Of a DNA stretch of 64,000 bases, positions 1 through 9,202 are shown piece after piece. This DNA is from Christiangramia crocea (GTDB lineage Bacteria > Bacteroidota > Bacteroidia > Flavobacteriales > Flavobacteriaceae), in the NCBI RefSeq assembly GCF_022410465.1, contig NZ_JAJSON010000009.1, positions 124,001-188,000 on the forward strand, read 5' to 3'. Under the pieces are notes generated by a model that ran no database searches, was not told the origin of the DNA, and saw nothing but the letters and a program-made list of their open reading frames with translations. The position numbers were made by a program, and so were the translations under genes. Numbering within the stretch: position 1 is the stretch's first letter; the number at the start of each line of letters is the position of its first letter.

Positions 1-1302
1 ATCTACCGTTTTGCTGTTGTTTGCAACTGATTTTACAGTTAAAGGAAATATAATGCTACTTGTTACAGAATCATAAACATCAAAATAAGGTGTACTACCT
101 TCACGCAGTGCCTTAATCAATAAATGCCAGGTTAAAGGCGTTTTGTTTCCGCTCCCTCCATGTCCTCTTATTGCCGATTTACGTGGTGCCGGGTTATAAT
201 TTTTAAGTAAGGGGTGTTTATATTCTTCTAAATATTTACTGGCCGATTCCCACTGATGTGCTTTCGGACTTCTCCCCTCAAGATAAATTTTAGGTTCTTC
301 TAGTGCGCCTCCATTTAAATAAACGCCTTTTGTTCCTTGAATTTTGAATAATTCCCTGGGGTGGGGGGTATTAGTGTCATAATTTAAGGTGATCAATTTT
401 CCATTTACAGTTCGTATTAAAGTAGCGTTCACATCGCCTTGTTTGAATTTCATCTTGGCCTGCTCAGAATTTTTCCCATAATTTAGAACTGCATAATCAT
501 GGAGCATTTCTGCTTTTGAACTCATCGAAACCAAATGATCCATTCTATCCCCATGATTTATATTTTCGTAAGCCATTATTTTGTTCATAGGATGATCAGG
601 ATACAGATTTCCGTTGTGAGTTACATCGTATGCTAAACGCCAGGGTTCTTCTGCAGGATTGTTTTTTACAAATCTGAGATCATGCACATAACCACTCTCT
701 GAATGCAATATTTCACCGAACACTCCCTTTTGTACCATGTTTAATAAAGTAAGGCCATCAGTGCTTTCCAACATTGCCTGTTCCAATGCAAGGGATGCCC
801 ATTTTCCTGTTTTTTCAAAAGTTTCAACCAATTCCCAGGCATCATCCACAGTTAGTATAATTGGGACTTCACAAACCGCATGTTTATTATTTCTCATAGC
901 TGCAAGACAAATAGGTGCATGCCATTCCCAGGAGGTAGAACAAATTACCGCATCCAATTCTTCTTCTTCACATAGCCGTCTGAAGTCTGTTGGCCCTCGA
1001 TCATATAATGTTGGAGTTGGTTGACCGGATTCCTCTATCCATCTTTTTGCCCGGTATAGCCGTTCAGGTTTGATTTCACAAATTGCCGGCACAACTACTC
1101 CTTCCATGCCTAATGCAACATCTAGATGATAGGAGCCTCTACCTCCAATTCCTACAAAGCCCAAGCGCACTGGTTTGTCATTATTTGCTAAACTTTGTGG
1201 CATTAAGTCAAAAGGTAAGCCAGACCCCATCATAGCAATACCACCCATGGCCATGGAGGAATTTGTTAAGAATTTTCTACGGCTATAATCACTATCGCTC
1301 AT
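1..1302 (-). CDS. Tat-exported GH109-like Gfo/Idh/MocA protein, 3' end outside window
   Basis: My own translation from ATG at 1302 stays open to the window edge, so the C-terminus is missing. The N-terminus has a twin-arginine motif (SRRKFL) and a hydrophobic stretch, so export of a folded, cofactor-loaded protein is likely. A Rossmann motif GIGGRG follows. The sequence then shows EVP where ordinary Gfo/Idh/MocA dehydrogenases have EKP, and NLYPDH, which keeps the Tyr and His of the YPTH motif of GH109 alpha-N-acetylgalactosaminidases. GH109 enzymes cleave glycosides by NAD-dependent oxidation, elimination and reduction. It is the second gene of a minus-strand pair, 23 nt after the exported amidohydrolase. 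Assignment to the superfamily is firm; the substrate (alpha-GalNAc or another glycoside) is inference. Confidence 0.85.
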   Translation of the reverse strand, partial: MSDSDYSRRKFLTNSSMAMGGIAMMGSGLPFDLMPQSLANNDKPVRLGFVGIGGRGSYHLDVALGMEGVVVPAICEIKPERLYRAKRWIEESGQPTPTLYDRGPTDFRRLCEEEELDAVICSTSWEWHAPICLAAMRNNKHAVCEVPIILTVDDAWELVETFEKTGKWASLALEQAMLESTDGLTLLNMVQKGVFGEILHSESGYVHDLRFVKNNPAEEPWRLAYDVTHNGNLYPDHPMNKIMAYENINHGDRMDHLVSMSSKAEMLHDYAVLNYGKNSEQAKMKFKQGDVNATLIRTVNGKLITLNYDTNTPHPRELFKIQGTKGVYLNGGALEEPKIYLEGRSPKAHQWESASKYLEEYKHPLLKNYNPAPRKSAIRGHGGSGNKTPLTWHLLIKALREGSTPYFDVYDSVTSSIIFPLTVKSVANNSKTVD

Positions 1303-1325
1303 AATTCAATGTTTAATTGTTTATT

Positions 1326-2432
1326 TTAAGAGAAACCCAATTTTTTTTGTGCATTCTTGAAATAGATTTTATCAATAACCTTTTTAGGTAATTTAAGCCC
1401 TCTAAAACTCCCATGGCCTTTTAGGTTCATTTTATGGTCTGTAGCAAAAAACCTCCAGTCTTCTATCCAATTGTTGTGGATTTTATTTTTTATTTTTTCC
1501 GGGTTTTCCGAAGAATTAATGCTTGTGTCAGTGGCATAAATCAATCTATCCTGATATTTGATAAAAAAATTTCGTGTTTTTTCCCGGTTCCTTATTGTAT
1601 GTAATTGAAGGTTTGATATTCGAGAAAGGTCTACATCCATATTGGGATATTTGTCTAACCTTTTAGCTAGTTCCTCTAAATTCCATTCCATACTTCCTAA
1701 ATGAGCTCCTATAAATTTTAGTTCAGGATGCTTATTAAGCATATTGTCTCTTGCATTTATTTGGTCCCAATAGGAAGGAAATTCCGGATGCAGATACATG
1801 TGATATTCCGGATGAGAACCATAATAGTTTTGGCTGAAAGTCATTTCATCTAATGGAAGCCAGCAATCTCTGGGTTCGCCATTATGCCCTATAACTGCAA
1901 TATTTTTTTTGGATAGAAAATCTAAGATTAGGTCTAACCTGGGGTTATCGACCATTACAAAATTCCCTTTGGCATCTCGTAAGTCCATTCCGATATTTTT
2001 CCAGATTTTGACTGCTTTAGCCCCTTTAGAAAAAGAATTCTCTAAATGAGAAATTGTTTTACTGAGCCAATTGTCGTTCTCCCAATCATCTACTGAAAAT
2101 GTTGTCGCAAAAATCATTTGATCAGAAAAATCTTCAAAATGGCTTATGGCAACCTTCTCCTGTTCTTCCATGGGCAAACCAAAAGGTCGATCATCAACAA
2201 TATTTAAGAATTTGAAATTGTCTTTTTTTACCAAGTCTATGAAATAAGTATCGTATGTATTTATATGAATATGACTATCAAACTTTTTGACATATTGATA
2301 ATCTTCCATATCGTAATATGAACTCACTACTTGTGTTACTTCATAATCACAGCATACTGATCTTGGCGTTGAAAAACATAGAAGAAGCCAAAACGGCATT
2401 AAATTAAACCTCATATTCAAAAACTTACTCAT
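1326..2432 (-). CDS. Exported amidohydrolase (Amidohydro_2-like TIM barrel)
   Basis: A 368-residue metal-dependent hydrolase of the amidohydrolase superfamily. An N-terminal hydrophobic segment (about residues 8-28) ending near two cysteines suggests export, possibly as a lipoprotein. The metal site is visible: HIH at about 54-56, a lysine in KAVKIWKN, H in IGHNGEP, H in IGAHLGSMEW and D in YATDT. It aligns over its whole length with the cytosolic protein encoded at 8201-9187, sharing long blocks such as HPEYHM and GNFVM, so the two are paralogues in different compartments. It is the first gene of the pair with the GH109-like gene. Amidohydro_2 proteins include lactonases, decarboxylases and amidases; the reaction here is unknown. 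Confidence 0.85.
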   Translation of the reverse strand: MSKFLNMRFNLMPFWLLLCFSTPRSVCCDYEVTQVVSSYYDMEDYQYVKKFDSHIHINTYDTYFIDLVKKDNFKFLNIVDDRPFGLPMEEQEKVAISHFEDFSDQMIFATTFSVDDWENDNWLSKTISHLENSFSKGAKAVKIWKNIGMDLRDAKGNFVMVDNPRLDLILDFLSKKNIAVIGHNGEPRDCWLPLDEMTFSQNYYGSHPEYHMYLHPEFPSYWDQINARDNMLNKHPELKFIGAHLGSMEWNLEELAKRLDKYPNMDVDLSRISNLQLHTIRNREKTRNFFIKYQDRLIYATDTSINSSENPEKIKNKIHNNWIEDWRFFATDHKMNLKGHGSFRGLKLPKKVIDKIYFKNAQKKLGFS

Positions 2433-3410
2433 ATGTTTATTATCGTTTTTCTTGTTTTTAGACTTCTTTGGTATTACACTATGGTTTTTGAGTTAAATTT
2501 GGTTTCGGAACTAATTTCACTTCCGGCTTATAAAAAAATCATCCATAGATTTATTATGACAACCAGTTGTGTGAACAATACCTTTTTATAACTCTATTAT
2601 ATTTTTTAAGGCACTTAGATATTCTCAACAACATATAGCGATTCAGACTTAGCATCATTGGAGTTTGACCTCGTAATAATCGCCGCGGAAGATGTATCGG
2701 GATCAACCTTCAGATCTTAAAACAATTACACCAACATTTATTTTGCAACAAAACAGTCATGTCATACATGTAAAATCATTTAATTCTTCACCAGAGAACT
2801 TCAGTGGTTGAACGGGATAGTTATGAGCACTCCTAGTATATCCTCATAAAATATTCTCAATAACCGACTCTTGTAGTTCAACTAGTTACCATTCTGATTT
2901 GAAGGTTATTCCTGTCTATCTCTGCAGGAATCAATCTTCATAAGATATCTATAAAGCAGTATTTTCACGAATCTTATAAATAAGAATTTTTGGGAATCTC
3001 TAATCATTTTGTTTGGTGTTCTGATTTATTTATTTCACTTCGAATAAATTCTTAAAATAAGGTTTCATAACTATAAAAAACATTTTATATCTTTCGAAAA
3101 CTTTTACTAAAGTAATTATTAATTTGATTTAATAAAATTAAAATGCCGATTTATGTGGAATAATTTCAAAAAATTCATAAAAAGATTTAATTTATGTATT
3201 AAGGAATGGAATAATACTTTTCATTTAAGAAAATGAATAAAATAAAATATAAGTTATATTGTAGGGTTACATTTTGTTAATTGTAAGTATCGGCTTTTAA
3301 AGCTTTTATAATTACTGGAATAAGTTGTGTCGATCCTAAAAAGATATAACCAATTATTCTTACTATCCCACAGATTATAATTTTCGTTAAATAATCCAAA
3401 AATTAGAATC
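2433..3410. other. AT-rich intergenic region between divergent operons
   Basis: About 980 bases lie between the divergent starts at 2432 and 3411 and hold no intact gene. The part near 3100-3410 is very AT-rich and should contain the promoter of the GH31 operon. Near-consensus -7 sequences occur there, but none matches TAnnTTTG exactly, so no promoter is placed. The part at 2615-2843 has traces of decayed coding sequence, listed separately. Confidence 0.6.
2615..2843 (-). pseudogene. Possible decayed coding fragment
   Basis: Two minus-strand stretches read like real protein although neither has a start codon. One (2843 to 2757) contains RSAHNYPVQPLKFSGEE. The other (2716 to a stop at 2615) contains SSAAIITRSNSNDAKSESL and ends in VVENI. 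They are in different frames and are separated by about 40 bases with stops, which fits a frameshifted gene remnant. I do not recognise the family. Chance open frames of this length are possible, so confidence is low. Confidence 0.25.
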
Positions 3411-5021
3411 ATGAAAATATCTTTTTACAGGAGGCTTTTAAAAGCTTTAATTTTTTTGATGTCCTCTTTTTATATTGTAAATGCCCAAAGAGCAACAGAC
3501 TCCTCGAGAGTAAGGCTTCTTTCTAATGAAAATTGGTGGGCAGGTGTTGTAAGGGATGGGAATTTAATGCCCTTTGGCTCGGGGTCTGCATACTCAGTAA
3601 ATATGTGGGCAAATAATAAGGGGAATCAAATTCAACCTTTACTTTTATCTGATAAAGGAAGGGTTATCTGGTCCGACTCACCTATAAAATTCTCTATTAA
3701 TGAAAATATAATTAAGGTTGAATCATTTGGTTCGCCAATTGAAATCTCTCAAGCAAATGGTAAAAGCAATTTAAAAGATGCTTTTAAATACGCTTCGTTT
3801 AAATATTTTCCCCCATCTGGTAAAATTCCTGATATCCTTCTGTTTACAAAACCTCAATACAACACATGGATTGAACTCATGTATGACCAGAACCAAAAGG
3901 ATATTCTGGAATATGCAGAAAATATTGTCTCTAACGGGTTTCCCCCTGGTGTCATAATGATTGATGATAACTGGCAGGAGGATTACGGTAAGTGGGAATT
4001 TCACAAAGGAAGGTTCAGTGAACCTAAAGCTATGGTTAATTCATTACATGCAATGGGATTCAAGGTTATGCTTTGGGTTTGCCCTTTTATTAGTCCGGAC
4101 AGCGATATTTATAGAGAACTGAAAACTAAAAAATATCTCATCCAGGAAACCACAGGTGATAATAACCCTTTAATCGTGCGTTGGTGGAATGGTGCCAGTG
4201 CAGTATTGGATTTCACTAATCCTGGAGCAGTTGAATGGTTTAAAGAACAACTCCATACTCTTAGCAATACCTATGGAATTGATGGTTTTAAATTTGATGC
4301 AGGTGACAGCTATTTTTATAAGGGGCCATTACTATCCTACAAAGAGGTGACACCAAATTATCATACATTAACTTTTCAACAATTTGGGCTTGAATATCCG
4401 CTGAATGAATATAGAGCCAGCTGGAAAATGGGAGGGCAGCCACTTGCACAAAGATTACACGATAAAGATCATAATTGGGAAGATTTACAGATATTAATAC
4501 CTCAGATGCTTCTTCAGGGAATTATTGGATATCCTTTCAATGCACCGGACATGATTGGAGGAGGCCAATTTGGTTCCTTTCTTAATCTTGATGCCGTAGA
4601 TCAGGAATTGATCGTACGTTCCACGCAAGTCCATGCTCTTATGCCAATGATGCAATTTTCAGTAGCCCCCTGGCGGGTTTTAGATGAAGAACATTTGAAG
4701 GCCGTTAAAACAGCTGTGGGAGTAAGGGAGCATTATATGCCCGTCATTTTAGATTTAGTCGAAAAGGCTGCAAAAAACGGAGATCCTATTGTTAGGTTGA
4801 TGGAATATGAATTTCCTGATGCCGGTTTTGAAGAAATAAAAGATCAGTTCATGTTGGGCAGCGATATATTGGTAGCCCCTGTCTTAAAAAAAGGAGCCTC
4901 TTCAAGGAAAGTAATGTTTCCGAAAGGTGAATGGATCTGGAAAGGTAAAAACTACAAGGGTGGGACTACGACTGAAGTGACGGTTGGCCTGGATGATTTA
5001 CCGGTATTTCGAAGAAAATGA
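3411..5021 (+). CDS. Secreted glycoside hydrolase family 31, MYORG-like
   Basis: A 536-residue GH31 enzyme with an N-terminal signal peptide (cleavage probably after VNA, about residue 25). The core shows DDNW near 185, the nucleophile region DGFKFDAGD (likely nucleophile D296) and the acid/base region NAPDMIGGG (D380). The DAG form of the nucleophile motif resembles animal MYORG and related bacterial GH31 proteins, of which MYORG is an alpha-galactosidase, rather than classic alpha-glucosidases. The enzyme probably trims a terminal alpha-linked sugar, plausibly alpha-galactose or alpha-GalNAc, in the periplasm. It starts the plus-strand catabolic operon, though about 500 bases separate it from the next gene. 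Family membership is firm; the substrate is inference. Confidence 0.9.
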   Translation: MKISFYRRLLKALIFLMSSFYIVNAQRATDSSRVRLLSNENWWAGVVRDGNLMPFGSGSAYSVNMWANNKGNQIQPLLLSDKGRVIWSDSPIKFSINENIIKVESFGSPIEISQANGKSNLKDAFKYASFKYFPPSGKIPDILLFTKPQYNTWIELMYDQNQKDILEYAENIVSNGFPPGVIMIDDNWQEDYGKWEFHKGRFSEPKAMVNSLHAMGFKVMLWVCPFISPDSDIYRELKTKKYLIQETTGDNNPLIVRWWNGASAVLDFTNPGAVEWFKEQLHTLSNTYGIDGFKFDAGDSYFYKGPLLSYKEVTPNYHTLTFQQFGLEYPLNEYRASWKMGGQPLAQRLHDKDHNWEDLQILIPQMLLQGIIGYPFNAPDMIGGGQFGSFLNLDAVDQELIVRSTQVHALMPMMQFSVAPWRVLDEEHLKAVKTAVGVREHYMPVILDLVEKAAKNGDPIVRLMEYEFPDAGFEEIKDQFMLGSDILVAPVLKKGASSRKVMFPKGEWIWKGKNYKGGTTTEVTVGLDDLPVFRRK

Positions 5022-5517
5022 ACTTTGATACAATCCACAAAAAATTTCATTTAATTTGATAATGCAAAACAAATAAAAAGGATTCGAAAATTTTTTAGTT
5101 TCATTTAATTTGTTTTAATTTGAAATTAACAAGTTCAGAAATTCATTCCTGTTAGAAAACAATAATTATAAGAACTTCAGAAGAAGGCTATCTTTCGATA
5201 ATTTTCATTTGATTATTAGCTATGATAAACCTTTAAAGATTTTTGAATTATGCATTTAAAAATCAAGGCTGTTAAAGGTTGTGCTTAAATTCTAAAGTAA
5301 TGAATGATTTCATTCGGGTTCTGTGGAAAATTATAGGACTGTGCTACTGAACCTGCTTTATAACTTTTAAAAAAGGTTAAAAGTAAAATGGAGTTGAACA
5401 AATAATTGATAACGGCAATCGAGAAAACAAAAATTTGCAAGTTCTAAAGAAATGTTATCAGAAGATATTAAAGGTTTTTTTAAATCTTGATCATGAACCT
5501 ATTGAAAAAAACTCACA
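5022..5517. other. AT-rich intergenic region, no gene seen
   Basis: About 500 bases between the GH31 gene and the kinase operon. No gene, strong hairpin or exact TAnnTTTG box was found. Its length suggests a separate promoter for the kinase operon, but I cannot place one. Confidence 0.5.
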
Positions 5518-6444
5518 ATGATTTTATCAGTGTGCCCAAATCCTTCAATTGATTGTTACGCATGGTTAGATGACTTTAGGCCAGGAAGAGTGAATAGGAT
5601 ACGGAGATTAATTGAATATCCTGGAGGGAAAGGTGTTCACGTTGCTCTTGCGATTAAGGAACTTGGAGAAAATGTGGATCTTTTTGGTTTTTGGGCTGGA
5701 GGTGCGGGCGATTGGATTCAAAAAATCTGTAGTGACAAAAACATTAAAATATCTGGCATATCTTTAGAAGGAAACAATAGGAAATGCTATACTTTTCGTT
5801 CTACTGATCAAAGATTTTCGAATACGGAAATTCTCGAACCTGGACCCGAAATGAAAATTGAAGAATGGGAGCAATTCAAAATTTCTTTTAGTAAAGAGAT
5901 TAATGGAGCTAGTTTGATAAGTCTTTCAGGATCATGGCCAAAAAATGCTCCAGAGGATGCCTATCTTCAGTTAAACCTTCTGGCTCAATCAAAAAATAAG
6001 AAAGTTTTTCTCGATTGTAGTGGTAGTCAGCTAGAGCAGGTACTTAGTACTTCTTTTTTCGGGCTTCATTTAAATGAAAAGGAGGCAATGGCACTTTGCG
6101 GCAGTATTGAAATGAAAGACTTACTAAAGAAGCTTAATAATAAAGTTGAACTGGTAGCCCTTACAAGGGGGGAAAGAGGACTTTTGATGAGCTACAAAGG
6201 TAAAATTTATGAAGCTAACGTCGCTATTGATAATGTAATAAGTACAGTAGGGAGTGGCGATTGCCTTACTGCCGGAATTTTATGGGCCCTGCAGCAGGAA
6301 ATGGATCCAAAGGATATAGCCGCTTATGGAGTGGCCTGTGGTGCTGCAAATTGCATCCATGAAGAACTTGGTATGTTAAAGAAGGAAGATGTTAAGAAGT
6401 TGTTTCCAAAAGTAAAATGTAAAATAATAAATAATGACCTCTAA
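5518..6444 (+). CDS. PfkB kinase, tagatose-6-phosphate/1-phosphofructokinase (LacC/FruK) type
   Basis: A 308-residue ribokinase-fold sugar kinase. It begins with CPNPSIDCY, has the PGGKG sugar-binding loop at 35-39 and the GSGD anion hole and catalytic base at 245-248 (D248). This arrangement is that of the LacC/FruK/PfkB group, which phosphorylates a ketose phosphate at the open hydroxyl. With an adjacent class II aldolase and AgaS in the same locus, tagatose-6-phosphate kinase (making tagatose-1,6-bisphosphate) is the best guess. It overlaps the next kinase gene by 11 nt, so translation is probably coupled. Other phosphosugars cannot be excluded. Confidence 0.85.
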   Translation: MILSVCPNPSIDCYAWLDDFRPGRVNRIRRLIEYPGGKGVHVALAIKELGENVDLFGFWAGGAGDWIQKICSDKNIKISGISLEGNNRKCYTFRSTDQRFSNTEILEPGPEMKIEEWEQFKISFSKEINGASLISLSGSWPKNAPEDAYLQLNLLAQSKNKKVFLDCSGSQLEQVLSTSFFGLHLNEKEAMALCGSIEMKDLLKKLNNKVELVALTRGERGLLMSYKGKIYEANVAIDNVISTVGSGDCLTAGILWALQQEMDPKDIAAYGVACGAANCIHEELGMLKKEDVKKLFPKVKCKIINNDL

Positions 6445-7387
6445 GAAAATTTTAGTTGTAGGCGAACTTAACATTGATCTTATTCTGAATAAAATACAGG
6501 GTTTTCCTAAAATCGGTACGGAAATCGTGGCTGATTCCATGGATTTCACCTTAGGAAGTTCATCTGCTATTATGGCATCCAATATCTCAATATTGGGAGT
6601 GGATACTACATTTTGCGGGGTAATCGGGAACGATAATTTTGGAGATTTTGTCCTTAACCAGCTTCAATTTAAAAAGGTGGATACACAATTTATTCAACGG
6701 TCAGAAAAAAGTAAAACTGGCGTAACGGTTGTAATGAGTTACGATCAGGATCGGGCAAATATCACCTACTGTGGCGCTATGAAAGATCTGAATAAAAATT
6801 CAATCCCTTGGTCAGACATCCAGAATTTTCATCATATGCACATTTCCAGTTATTTTCTTCAGGAGGGAATTAAGGATGATATCTCCTGGATCTTCAAAAA
6901 GGCTAAAGAATCTGGACTTTCAACCTCCCTGGATCTTCAGTATGATCCTGAAGAAAAATGGGATTTTAATTATAAAGAGTGCCTTCCTTATGTAGATATT
7001 TTTTTGCCAAATGAAGATGAACTTTTAATGCTTACAGGACAGGAAAATCAAGAAGTTGCTATTGGAAAAATCAAACCTTTTTCAAATACGATTGTTATTA
7101 AATTAGGAAAAAACGGTAGCCGGCTTATAAATAACAAATCTGACATAAAAGCCGCACCTTATCTTAATAAAAAATACAAAGACGCCATTGGTGCAGGAGA
7201 TTCATTTAATGCCGGTTTTATTCAAAAATTCTTAGAAGGTGCTTCGCCCGAAGATTGTCTTAAAAATGGAAATCTCATGGGATCTCTGAGTACTACCTGT
7301 GCTGGAGGAACAACAGCTTTTTCATCAAAAGAACATATAGAAGCACAAATTGAATCCTTACTTATAAACAATAACAATGAAGATTAA
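6434..7387 (+). CDS. PfkB/ribokinase-family sugar kinase, candidate GalNAc (hexosamine) kinase
   Basis: A 317-residue ribokinase-fold kinase. It starts VVGELNIDL, has the second-signature motif GAGDSFNAGF (catalytic D256), and carries GSSSA in the sugar-binding loop where ribokinase has GGKGAN. It is clearly different from the LacC-like kinase just upstream and more like free-sugar kinases. Bacteroidota generally lack the phosphotransferase system, so imported GalNAc or galactosamine must be phosphorylated by a kinase before AgaS can act; this gene is the natural candidate. Its ATG lies inside the upstream gene (11-nt overlap) and its end overlaps the aldolase by 11 nt. The substrate is inferred from context only. 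Confidence 0.82.
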   Translation: MTSKKILVVGELNIDLILNKIQGFPKIGTEIVADSMDFTLGSSSAIMASNISILGVDTTFCGVIGNDNFGDFVLNQLQFKKVDTQFIQRSEKSKTGVTVVMSYDQDRANITYCGAMKDLNKNSIPWSDIQNFHHMHISSYFLQEGIKDDISWIFKKAKESGLSTSLDLQYDPEEKWDFNYKECLPYVDIFLPNEDELLMLTGQENQEVAIGKIKPFSNTIVIKLGKNGSRLINNKSDIKAAPYLNKKYKDAIGAGDSFNAGFIQKFLEGASPEDCLKNGNLMGSLSTTCAGGTTAFSSKEHIEAQIESLLINNNNED

Positions 7388-8204
7388 AGAGAAATTACAG
7401 CAATTTACGAAAGAAGGAAGAGGACTCTTAGCTACCAATTTTTATAATCTAGAAACATTACACGGGGTATTAAGAGCAGCAGCTGATTTAAATGAACCTT
7501 TAATTTTACAACTTACTCAAAGTTCTATTGATTATATGGGATTGGAAACAGCTGTAGTTTTAGGCCGAACCGGTCTAAAAGAATTTGGAGTTGAAGGATG
7601 GATCCATCTTGATCATGGCGGGTCGGTAGAATTGGCTCAAAAGTGTCTTGATGCAGGATTTGATTCTGTAATGATTGATGGCAGTGAACTTCCTTTTGAA
7701 GAAAATATAAAAATAACTAAAGAGGTGGTGAAAAGAGCCAAATCCTATGGTGCACATGTGGAAGCAGAATTAGGATATGTTGCTAAATTGGGGCAATCTC
7801 ATGATCAACAAGGTTTTACACAACCTCAGCAAGCAAAAAGTTTTGTAGAAGAAACCGGAATCGATGCTCTTGCAGTTGCCATAGGTACTGCACATGGTTT
7901 TTATAGACAGGAGCCAGAGCTGCAACTGGAGTTGCTTTCCGATATTGCTAAAATCACTCCGGCTACACTCGTACTGCATGGAGGTTCAGGGGTGCCTGCC
8001 CAGCAATTACAGGCTGCAATTTCTAGAGGTATCTGTAAAGTGAACCTTGCTACAGAGATTAAAAATATTTTTATGAAGACTCTTCAAGAGGAGCTTAGGA
8101 ACAATGAAGAAATAGATTTAAGAAAGGTGTTCCCGAAAGCCACTGCAGAAATCACTCATCTGGTAAAAGGGAAGCTCTTAACCGTCAAAAATGAAAAGCA
8201 ATGA
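7377..8204 (+). CDS. Class II tagatose/fructose-bisphosphate aldolase (KbaY/GatY type)
   Basis: A 275-residue zinc-dependent aldolase. The expected residues are in order: HLDHGG (catalytic D79, zinc ligand H80), the VEAELG strand near 128-133, GTAHG (H173), HGGSG (H201) and the phosphate site VNLATEIK. Length and motifs match KbaY/GatY/AgaY, which split tagatose-1,6-bisphosphate (or fructose-1,6-bisphosphate) into dihydroxyacetone phosphate and glyceraldehyde-3-phosphate. Kinase genes on one side and AgaS elsewhere in the island argue for tagatose-1,6-bisphosphate. It overlaps the kinase by 11 nt and the amidohydrolase by 4 nt (ATGA). Confidence 0.9.
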   Translation: MKIKEKLQQFTKEGRGLLATNFYNLETLHGVLRAAADLNEPLILQLTQSSIDYMGLETAVVLGRTGLKEFGVEGWIHLDHGGSVELAQKCLDAGFDSVMIDGSELPFEENIKITKEVVKRAKSYGAHVEAELGYVAKLGQSHDQQGFTQPQQAKSFVEETGIDALAVAIGTAHGFYRQEPELQLELLSDIAKITPATLVLHGGSGVPAQQLQAAISRGICKVNLATEIKNIFMKTLQEELRNNEEIDLRKVFPKATAEITHLVKGKLLTVKNEKQ

Positions 8205-9187
8205 TTAAAAAATTTATTGATGCACATGTTCATCTAAATACAACTTCCACTGAAAAGTTGGAGAAAGCAATGGAGTACAATGCTTCATTTCTATCTATAA
8301 ATACTAATATTCCTTTTTTTGAATCAATTGAGAAGCAGGAAGAGGTGATACTCGAACTTCAACAAAAATATCCAGGTAAGATTCAATTCATTACAAGTTT
8401 CGATTTTAGGGATTGGGGAAAAGAAAATTTCGCTGAAGGAGCTATCGCTCAAATCAAACGCGGTATGGACAATGGCGCAGTAGGAGTAAAAATATGGAAA
8501 GACGTTGGCTTTGATCTGCATGATGAAAATGGGAATTTTGTGATGATAGATCATCCTGTTTTTGATCCTATTTTTAATTACTTGGTTAAAAATGATATTC
8601 TGCTCATTGGCCATCAAGGTGAACCCCGTAATTGTTGGTTGCCCCTGGAACAAATGACAGTAGATAGCGATAGGGAATATTTCAAAGCACACCCTGAATA
8701 CCATATGTTCCTCCAAAAGGATTATCCAAGCTATGAAGATCAAATGAATGCGAGAGATCATATGTTAGAAAAATTTCCGGATTTGAGATATGTGGGACTC
8801 CACCTATTCAGCATGGAATACAGTATTGGGGAGGTGGGAACACGACTTGATAAATATCCAAACACTACAACTGATGTTGCTGAAAGGACATGCCACCTTC
8901 AGCTACAGGCGAAAGAAGATCATGAAGCGGTTCGTAATTTTTGTATTAAATATCAGGATAGAATTATGTACGGTACAGATGTAATTGATGATGGGAGTAC
9001 TTCCCCTGAAGAAATTGCAGCAAAGTTTGAACACCTGTGGAACTTCCATTATAGATTCTTTGCCACCGATGAAATTCTGGAAGCACCAGAATTTCAAGGT
9101 TCATTCAAAGGCTTAAATCTTCCTGAAAAAGTTGTAGAAAAGATTTTTTACCATAACGCTAAAAAAACCTATCAATTTCAATATTAA
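8201..9187 (+). CDS. Cytosolic amidohydrolase (Amidohydro_2-like), candidate deacetylase or lactonase
   Basis: A 328-residue TIM-barrel metal hydrolase without a signal peptide. Metal and active-site residues visible are HVH (H9, H11), K97 in VGVKIWK, H138 in IGHQGEP, H201 in GLHLFSMEY and D260 in YGTD. It is the cytosolic paralogue of the exported protein at 1326-2432. An ATGA overlap with the aldolase gene implies coupled translation and a step in the same pathway. The GalNAc route needs removal of acetate from GalNAc-6-P, and no NagA/AgaA-type deacetylase is visible in this window, so this enzyme may do that; sugar lactone or amide hydrolysis is equally possible. Family firm, role inferred. 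Confidence 0.85.
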   Translation: MIKKFIDAHVHLNTTSTEKLEKAMEYNASFLSINTNIPFFESIEKQEEVILELQQKYPGKIQFITSFDFRDWGKENFAEGAIAQIKRGMDNGAVGVKIWKDVGFDLHDENGNFVMIDHPVFDPIFNYLVKNDILLIGHQGEPRNCWLPLEQMTVDSDREYFKAHPEYHMFLQKDYPSYEDQMNARDHMLEKFPDLRYVGLHLFSMEYSIGEVGTRLDKYPNTTTDVAERTCHLQLQAKEDHEAVRNFCIKYQDRIMYGTDVIDDGSTSPEEIAAKFEHLWNFHYRFFATDEILEAPEFQGSFKGLNLPEKVVEKIFYHNAKKTYQFQY

Positions 9188-9202
9188 GTAAAACAAAATA
9201 TT

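Noticed and set aside
8324-8761. 145-codon open frame on the minus strand
   Set aside because: It lies wholly inside the amidohydrolase gene, whose product has a clear metal site; the antisense product shows no motif.
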